64,000 nucleotides of DNA from Chitinophagales bacterium (GTDB lineage: Bacteria; Bacteroidota; Bacteroidia; Chitinophagales; CAIOSU01): contig BPHB01000001.1 in NCBI GenBank assembly GCA_026003335.1, positions 828,591 through 892,590 on the forward strand, in the 5' to 3' direction. The notes under the pieces are model-generated. The model was not told the origin of the DNA. It worked only from the letters and a program-made list of their open reading frames with translations, and made no database searches. Both the position numbers and the translations under genes were made by a program. Within the stretch, counting starts at the first letter, position 1, and the number at the start of each line of letters is the position of its first letter. Shown here one piece after another: positions 18,901-27,358 of this stretch.

Positions 18901-20927
18901 GATTTTTTATAGACATGAATGGTTACCCCGCTTGGGCCATGATAGCGCACCGTGAGGTTACGCATCTTCCCCTCACAATCACAGGGAGAGGTGCAACCGT
19001 TTGAAGCATCACAGGATTGATATTGTCCGTCAGTATATCCAAGCACCTTAAAGTCTCCAAAAGTTAATCCTGCAATGAACTGAGAACAGGATGTATGGAT
19101 TTTTGTTACAGTCCCCCCATCACTTACAAAATAAGTATTGGATTCAAAAGTGCCACCTTTAAGTGAGGCAGCCGAAACAGTAAGTATCTGTCCGTGCTGT
19201 ACATTGGTAAAGGTTGTAATGAGTTTTTTCTTTTTCTTATCGGCATATACATGAATGTTCACTCCGCTGCTTCCCAAATATTGCACAGTCAAACTGCGCA
19301 TTTTCCCGTCACAGGGGCAGTTGCAGGATTCTGGCAGGGAATCACAGCCATCATTAGGTTTCAGACTGGCCGTTAAAGCAATGAAGGTGCTGTCGCAATT
19401 GTAAGGGCAATTGCCGGGAACAACAATTTCAGAATTATTGCCGGTTTTGCTGGGAGAGGCATGAATTTCCGATATTTGAGGATAGCCGAATCCTGCCGGG
19501 CCGAAGGCATGTAAATCTACCGTTACTTCATACCACACATCAAAGATCCAGTTCGGATAAGCCGGATCAGGATCATAGTAACTGTTGGTGACAGGAGAAT
19601 TTGTGGTGAGCACATAACCGTAAGTATTAAAGTTTTCAGAAAGAGAAGTAGTTACCGATTTAACAGCAGATGCATTGCCATAGATTATGCCTCCATCTCC
19701 GCCCCATACTCCAAGGCTTTTATAGCCCGAAGGAGCAGAAGAGGATGCGGAGATATAGTCCATCTTGAATTCCAGCTTTTTGCTGCCATTCGCATCATAT
19801 AGTGCCAGCTGCAGTTTGTCGGAGCTTACCAGATGATGAAAAAAATGATTCCCGGACCAGCCGATAGTGTTTGTGCCATAAGTATTGTCCACAAAGGTTT
19901 TCGCCAGTGTAGTCCGAATGGTGACGGTTTGATCCGGATTATAAGTCCACTCGGAAAAAGCATTAACGATATCCGGTATCAGAGGGCTACTGAAGCACAG
20001 TTTTCCAGCGGGGCAGGTAGTGTCTGCAACTACAGCCGAGCCTATCAGAGTATCGGCATTGGACGTGATGACTGTTACGGTGTATGTGCCTGCACACAAG
20101 CCCGAGATATCCTTGGTTGTTTCCCCATTAGACCAGGCATAGGCAAAAGGTGGGAAAGGATGATGCACCGTTAGACGAATACTTTCGCTGCAATCCTGTG
20201 TACAATTTCCTATTACCTGCAGCTCTAAAGGATCGGGACACGAAACCGGCTCAACAGGTTCAGAGTGGTTGCCGGTTTTGCTGGGAGAAGCATGTACACC
20301 TGTTATTACAGGTGTACCAAAACCGGCAGCCCCAAATGCATTCAGGTCAACAGTTACTTCATACCATACATCAAAGATCCAGTTCGGATAAGCCGGATCA
20401 GGATCATAATTGCTGTTGGTGACAGGAGAATTCGAGGTGAGAACATAACCATAAGTATTAAAGTTTTCGGAAAGCGAAGTAGTTACCGATTTAACAGCAG
20501 ATGCATTGCCATAGATCATGCCTCCATCTCCGCCCCATACTCCAAGGCTTTTATAGCCCGAAGGAGCAGAAGAGGATGCGGAAATGTAATCCAATTTAAA
20601 TTCCAGCTTCTTCACACCATTACCATCCAGTAAGCTCAAACGCAGATGATCAGAGCCGACAAGCTGGTTAAAGGAGTGACCACCAGGCCAGCCTATGGCA
20701 TTTGAGCCATAGGTATTGTCAGTAAAGTTTCTTGAGAGGATAGTTTTAATTTTTACTGTTTGGGTATTTGTATCCACGGAGGTTTGGATGACCCACTCAA
20801 TGCGGGCGCTTACATTATCCGGATTTGTAGGGCTCTCAAAACAAATTTGCCCGGAAGTTTGTCCCTGAGCACTTACCCGACAGCACACGGATAGGAGGAT
20901 GAGTATAGCGTAAAATAACTGCTTCAT
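15984..20927 (-). CDS. N-terminal fragment of a giant HYR/SdrD_B/SprB surface protein
   Basis: A 1647-residue frame starting at ATG 20927 with a signal peptide (MKQLFYAILILLSVCCRVSA). Approximate order: two copies of an unnamed ~200-residue module starting CFESPTNP/CFSSPLIP (25-230 and 310-510) with a SprB-like repeat between them; two KMRSL...IHTSCSQ modules (535-640, 650-755); a SprB repeat. Two SdrD_B-like domains follow (820-1055; GDYVWNDTNANGVQD, GDMVWNDLNQNNRQD), then an Ig-like segment and HYR-like repeats from ~1135. It ends in a garbled repeat (PQFRHPLPVTTVVRQP). Together with 14820-15623 and 12021-14762 it would make one protein of roughly 2950 residues with a T9SS sorting domain. 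Surface adhesion is inferred from domain content. Confidence 0.85.
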   Translation of the reverse strand: MKQLFYAILILLSVCCRVSAQGQTSGQICFESPTNPDNVSARIEWVIQTSVDTNTQTVKIKTILSRNFTDNTYGSNAIGWPGGHSFNQLVGSDHLRLSLLDGNGVKKLEFKLDYISASSSAPSGYKSLGVWGGDGGMIYGNASAVKSVTTSLSENFNTYGYVLTSNSPVTNSNYDPDPAYPNWIFDVWYEVTVDLNAFGAAGFGTPVITGVHASPSKTGNHSEPVEPVSCPDPLELQVIGNCTQDCSESIRLTVHHPFPPFAYAWSNGETTKDISGLCAGTYTVTVITSNADTLIGSAVVADTTCPAGKLCFSSPLIPDIVNAFSEWTYNPDQTVTIRTTLAKTFVDNTYGTNTIGWSGNHFFHHLVSSDKLQLALYDANGSKKLEFKMDYISASSSAPSGYKSLGVWGGDGGIIYGNASAVKSVTTSLSENFNTYGYVLTTNSPVTNSYYDPDPAYPNWIFDVWYEVTVDLHAFGPAGFGYPQISEIHASPSKTGNNSEIVVPGNCPYNCDSTFIALTASLKPNDGCDSLPESCNCPCDGKMRSLTVQYLGSSGVNIHVYADKKKKKLITTFTNVQHGQILTVSAASLKGGTFESNTYFVSDGGTVTKIHTSCSQFIAGLTFGDFKVLGYTDGQYQSCDASNGCTSPCDCEGKMRNLTVRYHGPSGVTIHVYKKSSSSAGNIIVTFNNVQQGDLLYIDASTIGGQFESNTYFQIAGSSGFTAIHTSCSQYILGLTFGYFEVLGYTDGQYNSCSLLKCNGSIALQVNGGQPPYTYEWSNGEDTQNLNNLCSGNYTVTVTDANGCSATGGFTIQDIPCASAVIGDYVWNDTNANGVQDSSETGIPAIKVTLIDAGTQAVVASTFTDSLGFYLFDGLPPGSYYLIFDHTTAPANFVPTYVNAGDDDKDSDADQVTGQTSIYTLSAGDSVLTVDAGYYALACLGDMVWNDLNQNNRQDPGEPGIADVKVTLYDALTLDLVGTQWTDSSGHYLFCLLPPGSYYLVFDHASVPAGLSPVQSHVGDDSTDSNADEITGQTSVYVLAPGEINTTADAGYTCAHIPAAIQGDLVILPGDSVIYSGPSGVQSYSWFVQGSARISGPADQQTVTVVALDSCDSFILTLQTAIGNCNGSTSLMVMVEDTEPPMIDFPPAEDAFSCDEAIIFPSPLVADNSGLSLIVHVDGDDTLVGNCPNAYTIIRTFSVYDLCGNSSSATFSVSVVDTAAPVITGIGPDKSITCEEAVEFDQATAQDGCGGQVQLTYEDDTIAGQCANAYIIIRTWTATDACGNSSSATQAITVTDDTPPVITGIGPDKSITCEEAVEFDQATAQDGCGGQVQLAYEDDTIAGQCANAYIIIRTWTATDACGNSSSATQAITVTDDTPPVITGVGADETISCPAIPQFSTPLASDNCGQATLSYTDDIEFGTCSNSFTITRTWTATDACGNSSSATQAITVTDDTPPVITGIGPDKSITCEEVVEFDQATAQDGCGGQVQLAYEDDTIAGQCANAYIIIRTWTATDACGNSSSATQAITVTDDTPPVITGIGPDKSITCEEAVEFDQATAQDGCGGQVQLTYEDDTIAGQCANAYIIIRTWTATDACGNSSSATQAITVTDDTPPVITGVGADETISCPAIPQFRHPLPVTTVVRQP

Positions 20928-20944
20928 AATAGAAGATTTTATTA

Positions 20945-20962
20945 TATCCTGATGCCAGGATA
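20945..20962 (-). promoter_or_regulatory. perfect hairpin in the 5' leader of the 20927 gene
   Basis: TATCCTG and CAGGATA form a perfect 7-bp stem around a 4-base loop, 18 bases upstream of the start codon and downstream of the proposed promoter. It could affect translation start or mRNA stability, or be a protein-binding operator. No function is known. Confidence 0.35.
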
Positions 20963-20979
20963 TGTTTTGTCTTATGAAG

Positions 20980-21009
20980 CAAAGTATTCTTAAGCAAAAG
21001 GAAAGTCAA
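20980..21009 (-). promoter_or_regulatory. possible promoter of the 20927 gene
   Basis: On the minus strand, TTG (21007-21009) is followed after 19 bases by ATACTTTG (20980-20987). The spacing and the TTTG half match the Bacteroidota TTG-N19-TAnnTTTG pattern, but the TA half is imperfect. Confidence 0.35.
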
Positions 21010-21029
21010 AAAAAATTTTCCGAAAATTT
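21008..21029 (-). terminator. weak A/T-rich hairpin after the 21089 gene
   Basis: On the minus strand AAATTTT-cgg-AAAATTT is followed by a T run, about 60 bases past the stop at 21089. The stem has only A-T pairs, so it is weak. It overlaps the -33 box of the next gene's proposed promoter. Confidence 0.3.
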
Positions 21030-21088
21030 CGTGGTAAGGGGAAATACGGGGAAGATATACCCAAAATACGGCCGGATAAAGTGCAGAA

Positions 21089-24000
21089 TTACTTTCTGAA
21101 CAGCATGAGCTTACGGGTAACAGATTGGCCTTCTCCTAAGTCGGCTTTGAGATGATAAACTCCCGGCTCAAATCCCGTATCCAGATTGAGCAGGTAACCA
21201 AAATCGGGAGTGTCAGCAGCAAAGGCATCCTGGAAAACCAGGGATCCCTCGGCGTCAAACAGATAGATAACCACTCGTTCTGCAGGCCGCTTTAGCTTCA
21301 GAGTAAACTGACCTCCCGAAGGATTGGGGAATACCAGCAGGTCATTCGCATGGGTTTCCGGCTTGCGGTTATAAGTAACTGAAACAATCTGTGAATATTC
21401 AAATTTCCCGTCAAAGTCGGTTTGTTTCAAACGGTAATAAGATGTGCCATACAGAGGATCATAATCAATGTGGGAGTAGTATTTTTTTTCACTGCTGGTG
21501 CCAGCTCCGGGAATGATGGCTACCTGCTTGAAAACAGTGCCATCTGACTTTTCAATGGTAAAATAATCATTATTGGTTTCAGTAGCGGTAATCCAGCTTA
21601 GTTCCACCTGGTCGCCTACGAGTTCAGCTTTAAATTCCAGCAACTCAATGGGCAAGCCGCTTCCGCCCCCTCCGCCTACTCCACCATCCGAAAATGTGGT
21701 AAGCATAGTGCGCATAGCGTAGCCGTCAGACACTTTGCGCCCTTCTCCTCCAAAAGGTTTCATTTTCCCTTTGCCGCTTGTCCAGTATAAGGCGCCAGAG
21801 CCTGTGGGACGCTTAAGCACACCAAAATTGTTGTCTGAAAGTCCGCTGAAATTTGTGATATATAATATCAGGTCATAATATCCTCCGGTAGGCTGCTGAT
21901 CGGGTTCCAGGCGCCAGAGTCCTTCCGGTGCAAGATAGGAATACATAATTCCGTCATCTTCTATTGCTCTGTTGAGACTAAAATCTTCATTGAGGTGCTG
22001 GCGCATAGACTGATTTACCTGGTTTTTCTGAAACACACTAAGCAGGTTATAAGCCAGACCTGTCGGCAGTTCCAAAACCCCATCCTGATTTCCATCTACA
22101 GCATCTAGCCTGCCATTCAGCATGTCCACACAATAGTCGCGCAGGGGCATGGTGAGCGTATCCCCGTTATTGCTGATCCAGGAAATAACAGGATTGTAAT
22201 CTTCGTAATAATCAAATATGTCCTCCGGAGGTGCCAGAGCAGCCTGTGCCAGTTCCTGATCGGAATGATTGTACAACGAGTCAAACCAAACTGTCAGATA
22301 GTTGGTACCTTTCAACTTATGTGTTTTAATATAAGCGCGGAAAAATCGGGACGGATCTCCGGCATCACCAACAGGGAACTCATATCCTCTGGACTGTCCG
22401 GGCTCAAATTTTCTGCGCAGTTTGCCCACGATAAAGCTATTGGAACCAAACACCAACAGCGCACCCTGATCATACGTTTCCAGTTTCACCGTATCGGGGC
22501 CGGTAAACAGGTAGCCGTCCAGTAATCTGAGATCACCATACACGCGGATGCTTTTTCCGTTTAGACGCACTCCGGTGGATGAGGTGTTTTCAATATACAG
22601 ATAATGGAAGGATGTCTCAGACGTGCCGGAAATCAGCTGCTCTGCATTTCCTTTGAAATGCACATGGCTGGAGTTGTGTACCAGTGTACCGTTGTTAATC
22701 AGATTGCCAAAGATTTCAAGATGATTTGACCCTTCCAAGACCAAAGTAGCACCCGTCTGAATAAGCAGACTTTTGCATTTGGCATAGCTCTCCACACGGC
22801 AGGTATTCGGTGTGCCAGGAGCAATGACCACATCACAGGTATCCGATGGTTCAAAGCCACAATCCCAGTTAGTAGCTTCACGCCAGCGGTCATTGGTTAT
22901 CCCTATCCACGTGCACGGACAAGCTCCCGGCTGGGTTACCGTAGCTGACTCCGTTAATGTGCAACCCAGTGCATCGGTGATAGTGACAGTATAAATACCA
23001 GCAGATAAGCCCACAACATTTTTCGTTGTTGCTCCATGCGACCAGTTATAGGTATAAGGACCCACACCACCGGTAACCACTTGGCTGATAGCTCCGTCTG
23101 AGCCACCATGTGTAGACACGTCAGTCACCGTAAATACCGTCCCTATGTTGGATCGTACCGCTATAGTTTCGGAAGTCGTTTGCATGCATCCGGTAGAATC
23201 GGTCACCGTAACCGAATAGCTGCCTGCACCCAAACCGGAAAGGTCTTCCGTGGCTGCACCCGTATTCCAAACAAACTCCAACGGACCACTGCCGCCAGCA
23301 GCGGTCACATCAATGGCACCATCCTGAAGATAAGAACACGATACATCGGTTTTTGATACAGAGACAGTGATTGCATCAGGTTGTCGGATAATGATTTGTT
23401 GCGTATCGGTAGTGCACCCATTATCATCGATTACCCACGCGTAAATCTCCATAGCAGATAGGTCCCCAAAGGTATCGGGCACCTCCAGGCTCAACCCGTT
23501 ATCAGCATAAAGCATGTAAGGAGCTACACCTCCGCTTACCGAAACGATAGCCTCACCATCGTTTGCTTCAAAGCAGGAAAGGTCAGATACTGCAACGGAA
23601 AAATACAGCGAATCGGGTTGCGCAACAGAAACCGATCCGACAGCGGTACAGCCATGATCATCGGTAACCGTCACGCTGTATATGCCAGACGAAAGGTTAG
23701 TAATATCCTGAGAGATTGCCAGGTTGGACCACTGATACACATAAGGAGCCGTACCCCCGGCAACACTCAAATCTACCGATCCGCTTGCGTCATTATAACA
23801 TGTCAGATCTGCACTCTGAAGTATAAGAGTAAGCGTTGCCGGCTCCTCAACAAGCAGGCTGGCTGTAGCTGAACAATTGTTTAAGTCAGTTACTGTTACC
23901 ACATAAGTACCTCCTGACAAGCCGCTTAAAGCGCTGGTGTTTGCACCATTAGACCAGGCATAGGTGTATGGTACGGCGCCCCCACTCACCGATACCTGAG

Positions 24001-27000
24001 CCGTTCCATTTGCCAGTCCGTGACAAGGGACATCCGTTTTGCTGGATGATATGACCAGGGGGGCCAACTCCGTCACCGTATCCCGCGCTACGAGCGAGCA
24101 GTTATTGGCATCGGTGATGGTGACAATATAAATGCCTGCAGAGAGGCTGGATATATCCTGGGATGTTGCTGTATTGGACCAACTATACACATAGGGCTCA
24201 ACACCACCGGAAGGCATCAGATCTATGGAGCCGGTTGAAAAACCATTGCACAGTACATCAATGGTGGTAAAGGATGCAGCCAGTGGTGCAGGCCCATTGA
24301 GAGTGAAAGTATCCATAATAGCGTAACCTTCAGCATCTGTTATGGTAACGCTATAGGTACCGGCAGTAAGGCTACTGAGATCTTCCGTAGCTGCACCATT
24401 TGACCACGTATAGGAAAGGGGGAGTTTACCTCCGCTGACAGTCAGGTTAATATAACCATCAGCCGCTCCGAAACAGCTTACTCCATATCCATTATAATCA
24501 GAGGCAGCCTGAGCAGCGATATGAAAAACATCTACAGGCACAGTAGCGAAGTATATTCTTCCGCAGGCATCTGTTACCTGAACGGTAATTTTCACCCGTG
24601 AAGAGCCGCTGCCGGCAGGTAAAGTAAAAGTAGTGGACAAGGCAGATGTATCACCAAAATATCCGCTGGAATTAGAGCTCCAGGCAATGGTATAAGGAGC
24701 CGTACCCTGAGTAACCGTAACACTGACAGGAATAGTCTGACCCTCAGCCATCTTCTCCGGAATATTGGCTGTAGCATACAACCGGTTATCAATGGACGCA
24801 TGGAGAATAAAATTCATAAATGCCCGTTGAGCAGCTACCTGATTTTCAATGGTTCCTTTGTTGTGAGCTGTATGGCCTGCCAGATACATAACCATGCCGT
24901 AATCTTTATCATCAAAGGCACGGCCAAAGACCAGCTTCACACCTTCGGCCGGAGACGTGCCGTTAGCAGTGGTAATAGCCCTGTGGGCATTGTCATTCCA
25001 GCCACCGGTGCTAAGTGGAATATACATTCTCTCTGAGCCATTATCGGTGGATGGAACCAGATCCGTTACAAACTGCATAACCGGATGCGAAGCCAGATCT
25101 GAATTATAGCTATAAGGACCTGAGGGGTTGCCGTGTGTTTCTGTGATCAGGTTGCCGCAGTCATTGGAACTATAACATTGTAATCCCGTTTTAGAGAGAA
25201 AATTCATCCTCTCAGCAGGGTTGGACGGATTGTAAATGCCTTCCAGCACACTCACCGCATGACAGCCGCTCCACAAATAGCCCCCTTCATTTTTAACAAA
25301 ATTCAACAGGTAATGATGGTTTGCCCAGGTCGGATCGGCATGGGGCAGAATGTAGGCATCATCGCACCCTTCCAGATCCTGCGGCAAACCTACGTAGTAA
25401 ATGGAGGAGGGAATACCGGCATTATTAAAATATGGGATAACCAGATTCTCATTAGCCTGATCCACCCCTAAATTTGAAAATCCTGTAATGGTATTGTAAA
25501 CCGGCACTACGACATCGCTCACGGTAGTATTGCCTACCACTCCCAGAGCCTCCCAGGCTGCAATGACTGAATCCACAGTTGCCTCACGCAGGCTAGCATC
25601 TATGATAAATGCGCTACCTTTATAGCTGATGCCATTATGGGTAAAGTCCACTTCAGTTTGAGCTGTTTTGTTGGGCTTAATAGCCCATTTTACCGGTACC
25701 TTCCGATTCTTCACCAGTTCATATACCAGACCGTAAGGCTTCAGCCCGTTTCCAATGGTTTGGGGGGAAACACCCATGTTGATGATATAGGAACCTGCTT
25801 TAATGGTGTCATAGTGCACCACCATAGCTTCTTTGCTGATGCGACAGCCTCCGGCATCGGTGATCTCCACTTCATAGATGCCGTTGTAGATATTAGTAAG
25901 ATCTTCCACCGTGTCTCGGGTTACTGAGTTCCACGAAAATGTATAAGGAGCCCACCCTCCGGAAACGGTTACATCAATGGCACCATTGGGATTTGTGGCA
26001 TCGCCCGTCATGTGCGTTACCGAAAGAGATGCTGCCAAGGGGGCGGGGGGTTGCTGAATTGTTACTGATGCAGTAGCCGAGGAGCCATCCCAATCCGTAA
26101 CTGTGAGCGAATATGTTCCTGCACTTAGTCCGGAAAGGTCTTCAGTTGTCGCACCCTGAGACCACGCAAAAGTATAGGGAGCCTTACCACCCGAAATAGC
26201 CGCATCAATAGAGCCGTCTGCCATTCCATAGCAGGAAGTGTTGGTGCCGGTGGCGGTAACTGCCAATGGAGGTGGTACGGTATCGGCAGTTACCGTTACA
26301 TTATCCCAGAAATGATATTCAGAAGTGCTGTTGCTTTTTGAACGAATGATAATTTGCAGCGTGCTGCCGGATAACCCGGAAGCTGAAGCCACAGCCGAAC
26401 CAAAGCTGGAAGTGAACTCTCCATTCACCGGGAAAAGGGTTTCGCTCCCCCCATTAAGCTTGTAATACACCCTCAGGTAATCAGAATTATTAAGGCCTCC
26501 GCTTTCACTCAGGTTTACTGAAGCATTTACCCTGATTCCTTCCGGGATATTAATTACGCGGGAAATCCACTCACCACCCCCTGAAGCTTTGTTGGACTCA
26601 AAGCGGTTATTCCGCACTTTAAAATAGGTTGTCCCACTAGAATTAATGGTCCATTCAGAAGAAGTTACGGTGCCATTCGGATAGTTAAAGGGTTCGTAAT
26701 AGAAGGTGTTCGAGCCGGTAACAAGGATATTATCCACAAAATGATCTTCATTTGTGTTGTTATTTTTAATGCGGATTATAATCTGCATGGTTGTCCCCCG
26801 CAGATACGTTTGAGAAACCGTGGTGTTGGAATAGTTACCGGTCATTTCTCCATTGGTCTCCCATAAAGTTTCCGGGCCACCATCTATTTTGTAGTAGATC
26901 CTGATATAATCGGATGATTCCATTCTATCCGCCTGCGGCAATGACAACGTAGCGGTAACATTCATGTGGCCGGTAATGTAGAAAACAGAAGATGCCCAAA

Positions 27001-27259
27001 CGACTTCCTCCCCGGTATTCTGGGCTTCCAGCCTATCGCTTCGCACCGAAAAGATATCCGGATCGGCACCGTTGGTAATAAGAGTCCACCTGGAAGAAGT
27101 GGTAGTGCCGTTAGGGTAACTGTTGAAGTTTTCTTCATACAGAATGGCATCCGCCCATAATTCTGTTGAAATGCAAAGTATGCAAAGCAGTGCGCCTGCA
27201 AAACGGAACAGTTCCCTGAGCAGGCACCAGGATCTATGAGAGATGGTCAGGTAGTTCAT
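21089..27259 (-). CDS. giant secreted SprB-repeat protein with GATase-like module and T9SS sorting domain
   Basis: A 2056-residue protein. Signal sequence ~1-37; two related beta-sandwich modules (~38-330, each with D-IR-YYK--G-ET pattern); two SprB repeats (~330-475). A ~340-residue module follows (480-826) with GVSPQTIGNGLKPYGLVYEL, YILPHADPTWANHH, YLWSGCHAVSVLE and MVMYLAGHTAHNKG. Then come an Ig-like segment and seven or eight SprB repeats (920-1443), a beta-helix-like module starting W.G...DRW.EATNW (1445-1650), an FnIII-like segment (GLPIELLEFKAEL) and a T9SS sorting domain (LLVFPNPSGGQFTLKL to LMLFRK). The GCHA motif recalls the nucleophile elbow of class I glutamine amidotransferase-like folds, which is only an inference. 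It is a paralog of the left-edge gene. Likely role: surface adhesion, possibly with a catalytic or binding module. Confidence 0.88.
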   Translation of the reverse strand: MNYLTISHRSWCLLRELFRFAGALLCILCISTELWADAILYEENFNSYPNGTTTSSRWTLITNGADPDIFSVRSDRLEAQNTGEEVVWASSVFYITGHMNVTATLSLPQADRMESSDYIRIYYKIDGGPETLWETNGEMTGNYSNTTVSQTYLRGTTMQIIIRIKNNNTNEDHFVDNILVTGSNTFYYEPFNYPNGTVTSSEWTINSSGTTYFKVRNNRFESNKASGGGEWISRVINIPEGIRVNASVNLSESGGLNNSDYLRVYYKLNGGSETLFPVNGEFTSSFGSAVASASGLSGSTLQIIIRSKSNSTSEYHFWDNVTVTADTVPPPLAVTATGTNTSCYGMADGSIDAAISGGKAPYTFAWSQGATTEDLSGLSAGTYSLTVTDWDGSSATASVTIQQPPAPLAASLSVTHMTGDATNPNGAIDVTVSGGWAPYTFSWNSVTRDTVEDLTNIYNGIYEVEITDAGGCRISKEAMVVHYDTIKAGSYIINMGVSPQTIGNGLKPYGLVYELVKNRKVPVKWAIKPNKTAQTEVDFTHNGISYKGSAFIIDASLREATVDSVIAAWEALGVVGNTTVSDVVVPVYNTITGFSNLGVDQANENLVIPYFNNAGIPSSIYYVGLPQDLEGCDDAYILPHADPTWANHHYLLNFVKNEGGYLWSGCHAVSVLEGIYNPSNPAERMNFLSKTGLQCYSSNDCGNLITETHGNPSGPYSYNSDLASHPVMQFVTDLVPSTDNGSERMYIPLSTGGWNDNAHRAITTANGTSPAEGVKLVFGRAFDDKDYGMVMYLAGHTAHNKGTIENQVAAQRAFMNFILHASIDNRLYATANIPEKMAEGQTIPVSVTVTQGTAPYTIAWSSNSSGYFGDTSALSTTFTLPAGSGSSRVKITVQVTDACGRIYFATVPVDVFHIAAQAASDYNGYGVSCFGAADGYINLTVSGGKLPLSYTWSNGAATEDLSSLTAGTYSVTITDAEGYAIMDTFTLNGPAPLAASFTTIDVLCNGFSTGSIDLMPSGGVEPYVYSWSNTATSQDISSLSAGIYIVTITDANNCSLVARDTVTELAPLVISSSKTDVPCHGLANGTAQVSVSGGAVPYTYAWSNGANTSALSGLSGGTYVVTVTDLNNCSATASLLVEEPATLTLILQSADLTCYNDASGSVDLSVAGGTAPYVYQWSNLAISQDITNLSSGIYSVTVTDDHGCTAVGSVSVAQPDSLYFSVAVSDLSCFEANDGEAIVSVSGGVAPYMLYADNGLSLEVPDTFGDLSAMEIYAWVIDDNGCTTDTQQIIIRQPDAITVSVSKTDVSCSYLQDGAIDVTAAGGSGPLEFVWNTGAATEDLSGLGAGSYSVTVTDSTGCMQTTSETIAVRSNIGTVFTVTDVSTHGGSDGAISQVVTGGVGPYTYNWSHGATTKNVVGLSAGIYTVTITDALGCTLTESATVTQPGACPCTWIGITNDRWREATNWDCGFEPSDTCDVVIAPGTPNTCRVESYAKCKSLLIQTGATLVLEGSNHLEIFGNLINNGTLVHNSSHVHFKGNAEQLISGTSETSFHYLYIENTSSTGVRLNGKSIRVYGDLRLLDGYLFTGPDTVKLETYDQGALLVFGSNSFIVGKLRRKFEPGQSRGYEFPVGDAGDPSRFFRAYIKTHKLKGTNYLTVWFDSLYNHSDQELAQAALAPPEDIFDYYEDYNPVISWISNNGDTLTMPLRDYCVDMLNGRLDAVDGNQDGVLELPTGLAYNLLSVFQKNQVNQSMRQHLNEDFSLNRAIEDDGIMYSYLAPEGLWRLEPDQQPTGGYYDLILYITNFSGLSDNNFGVLKRPTGSGALYWTSGKGKMKPFGGEGRKVSDGYAMRTMLTTFSDGGVGGGGGSGLPIELLEFKAELVGDQVELSWITATETNNDYFTIEKSDGTVFKQVAIIPGAGTSSEKKYYSHIDYDPLYGTSYYRLKQTDFDGKFEYSQIVSVTYNRKPETHANDLLVFPNPSGGQFTLKLKRPAERVVIYLFDAEGSLVFQDAFAADTPDFGYLLNLDTGFEPGVYHLKADLGEGQSVTRKLMLFRK

Positions 27260-27358
27260 GGGGTTACCTTGTGTGATAGGTGCACAAAGGGTTACTCCTT
27301 CCTACGGAGATTACGGCACTTTGGTTACAAAAAAACACAAAAAGATTGACGGGAAAAT

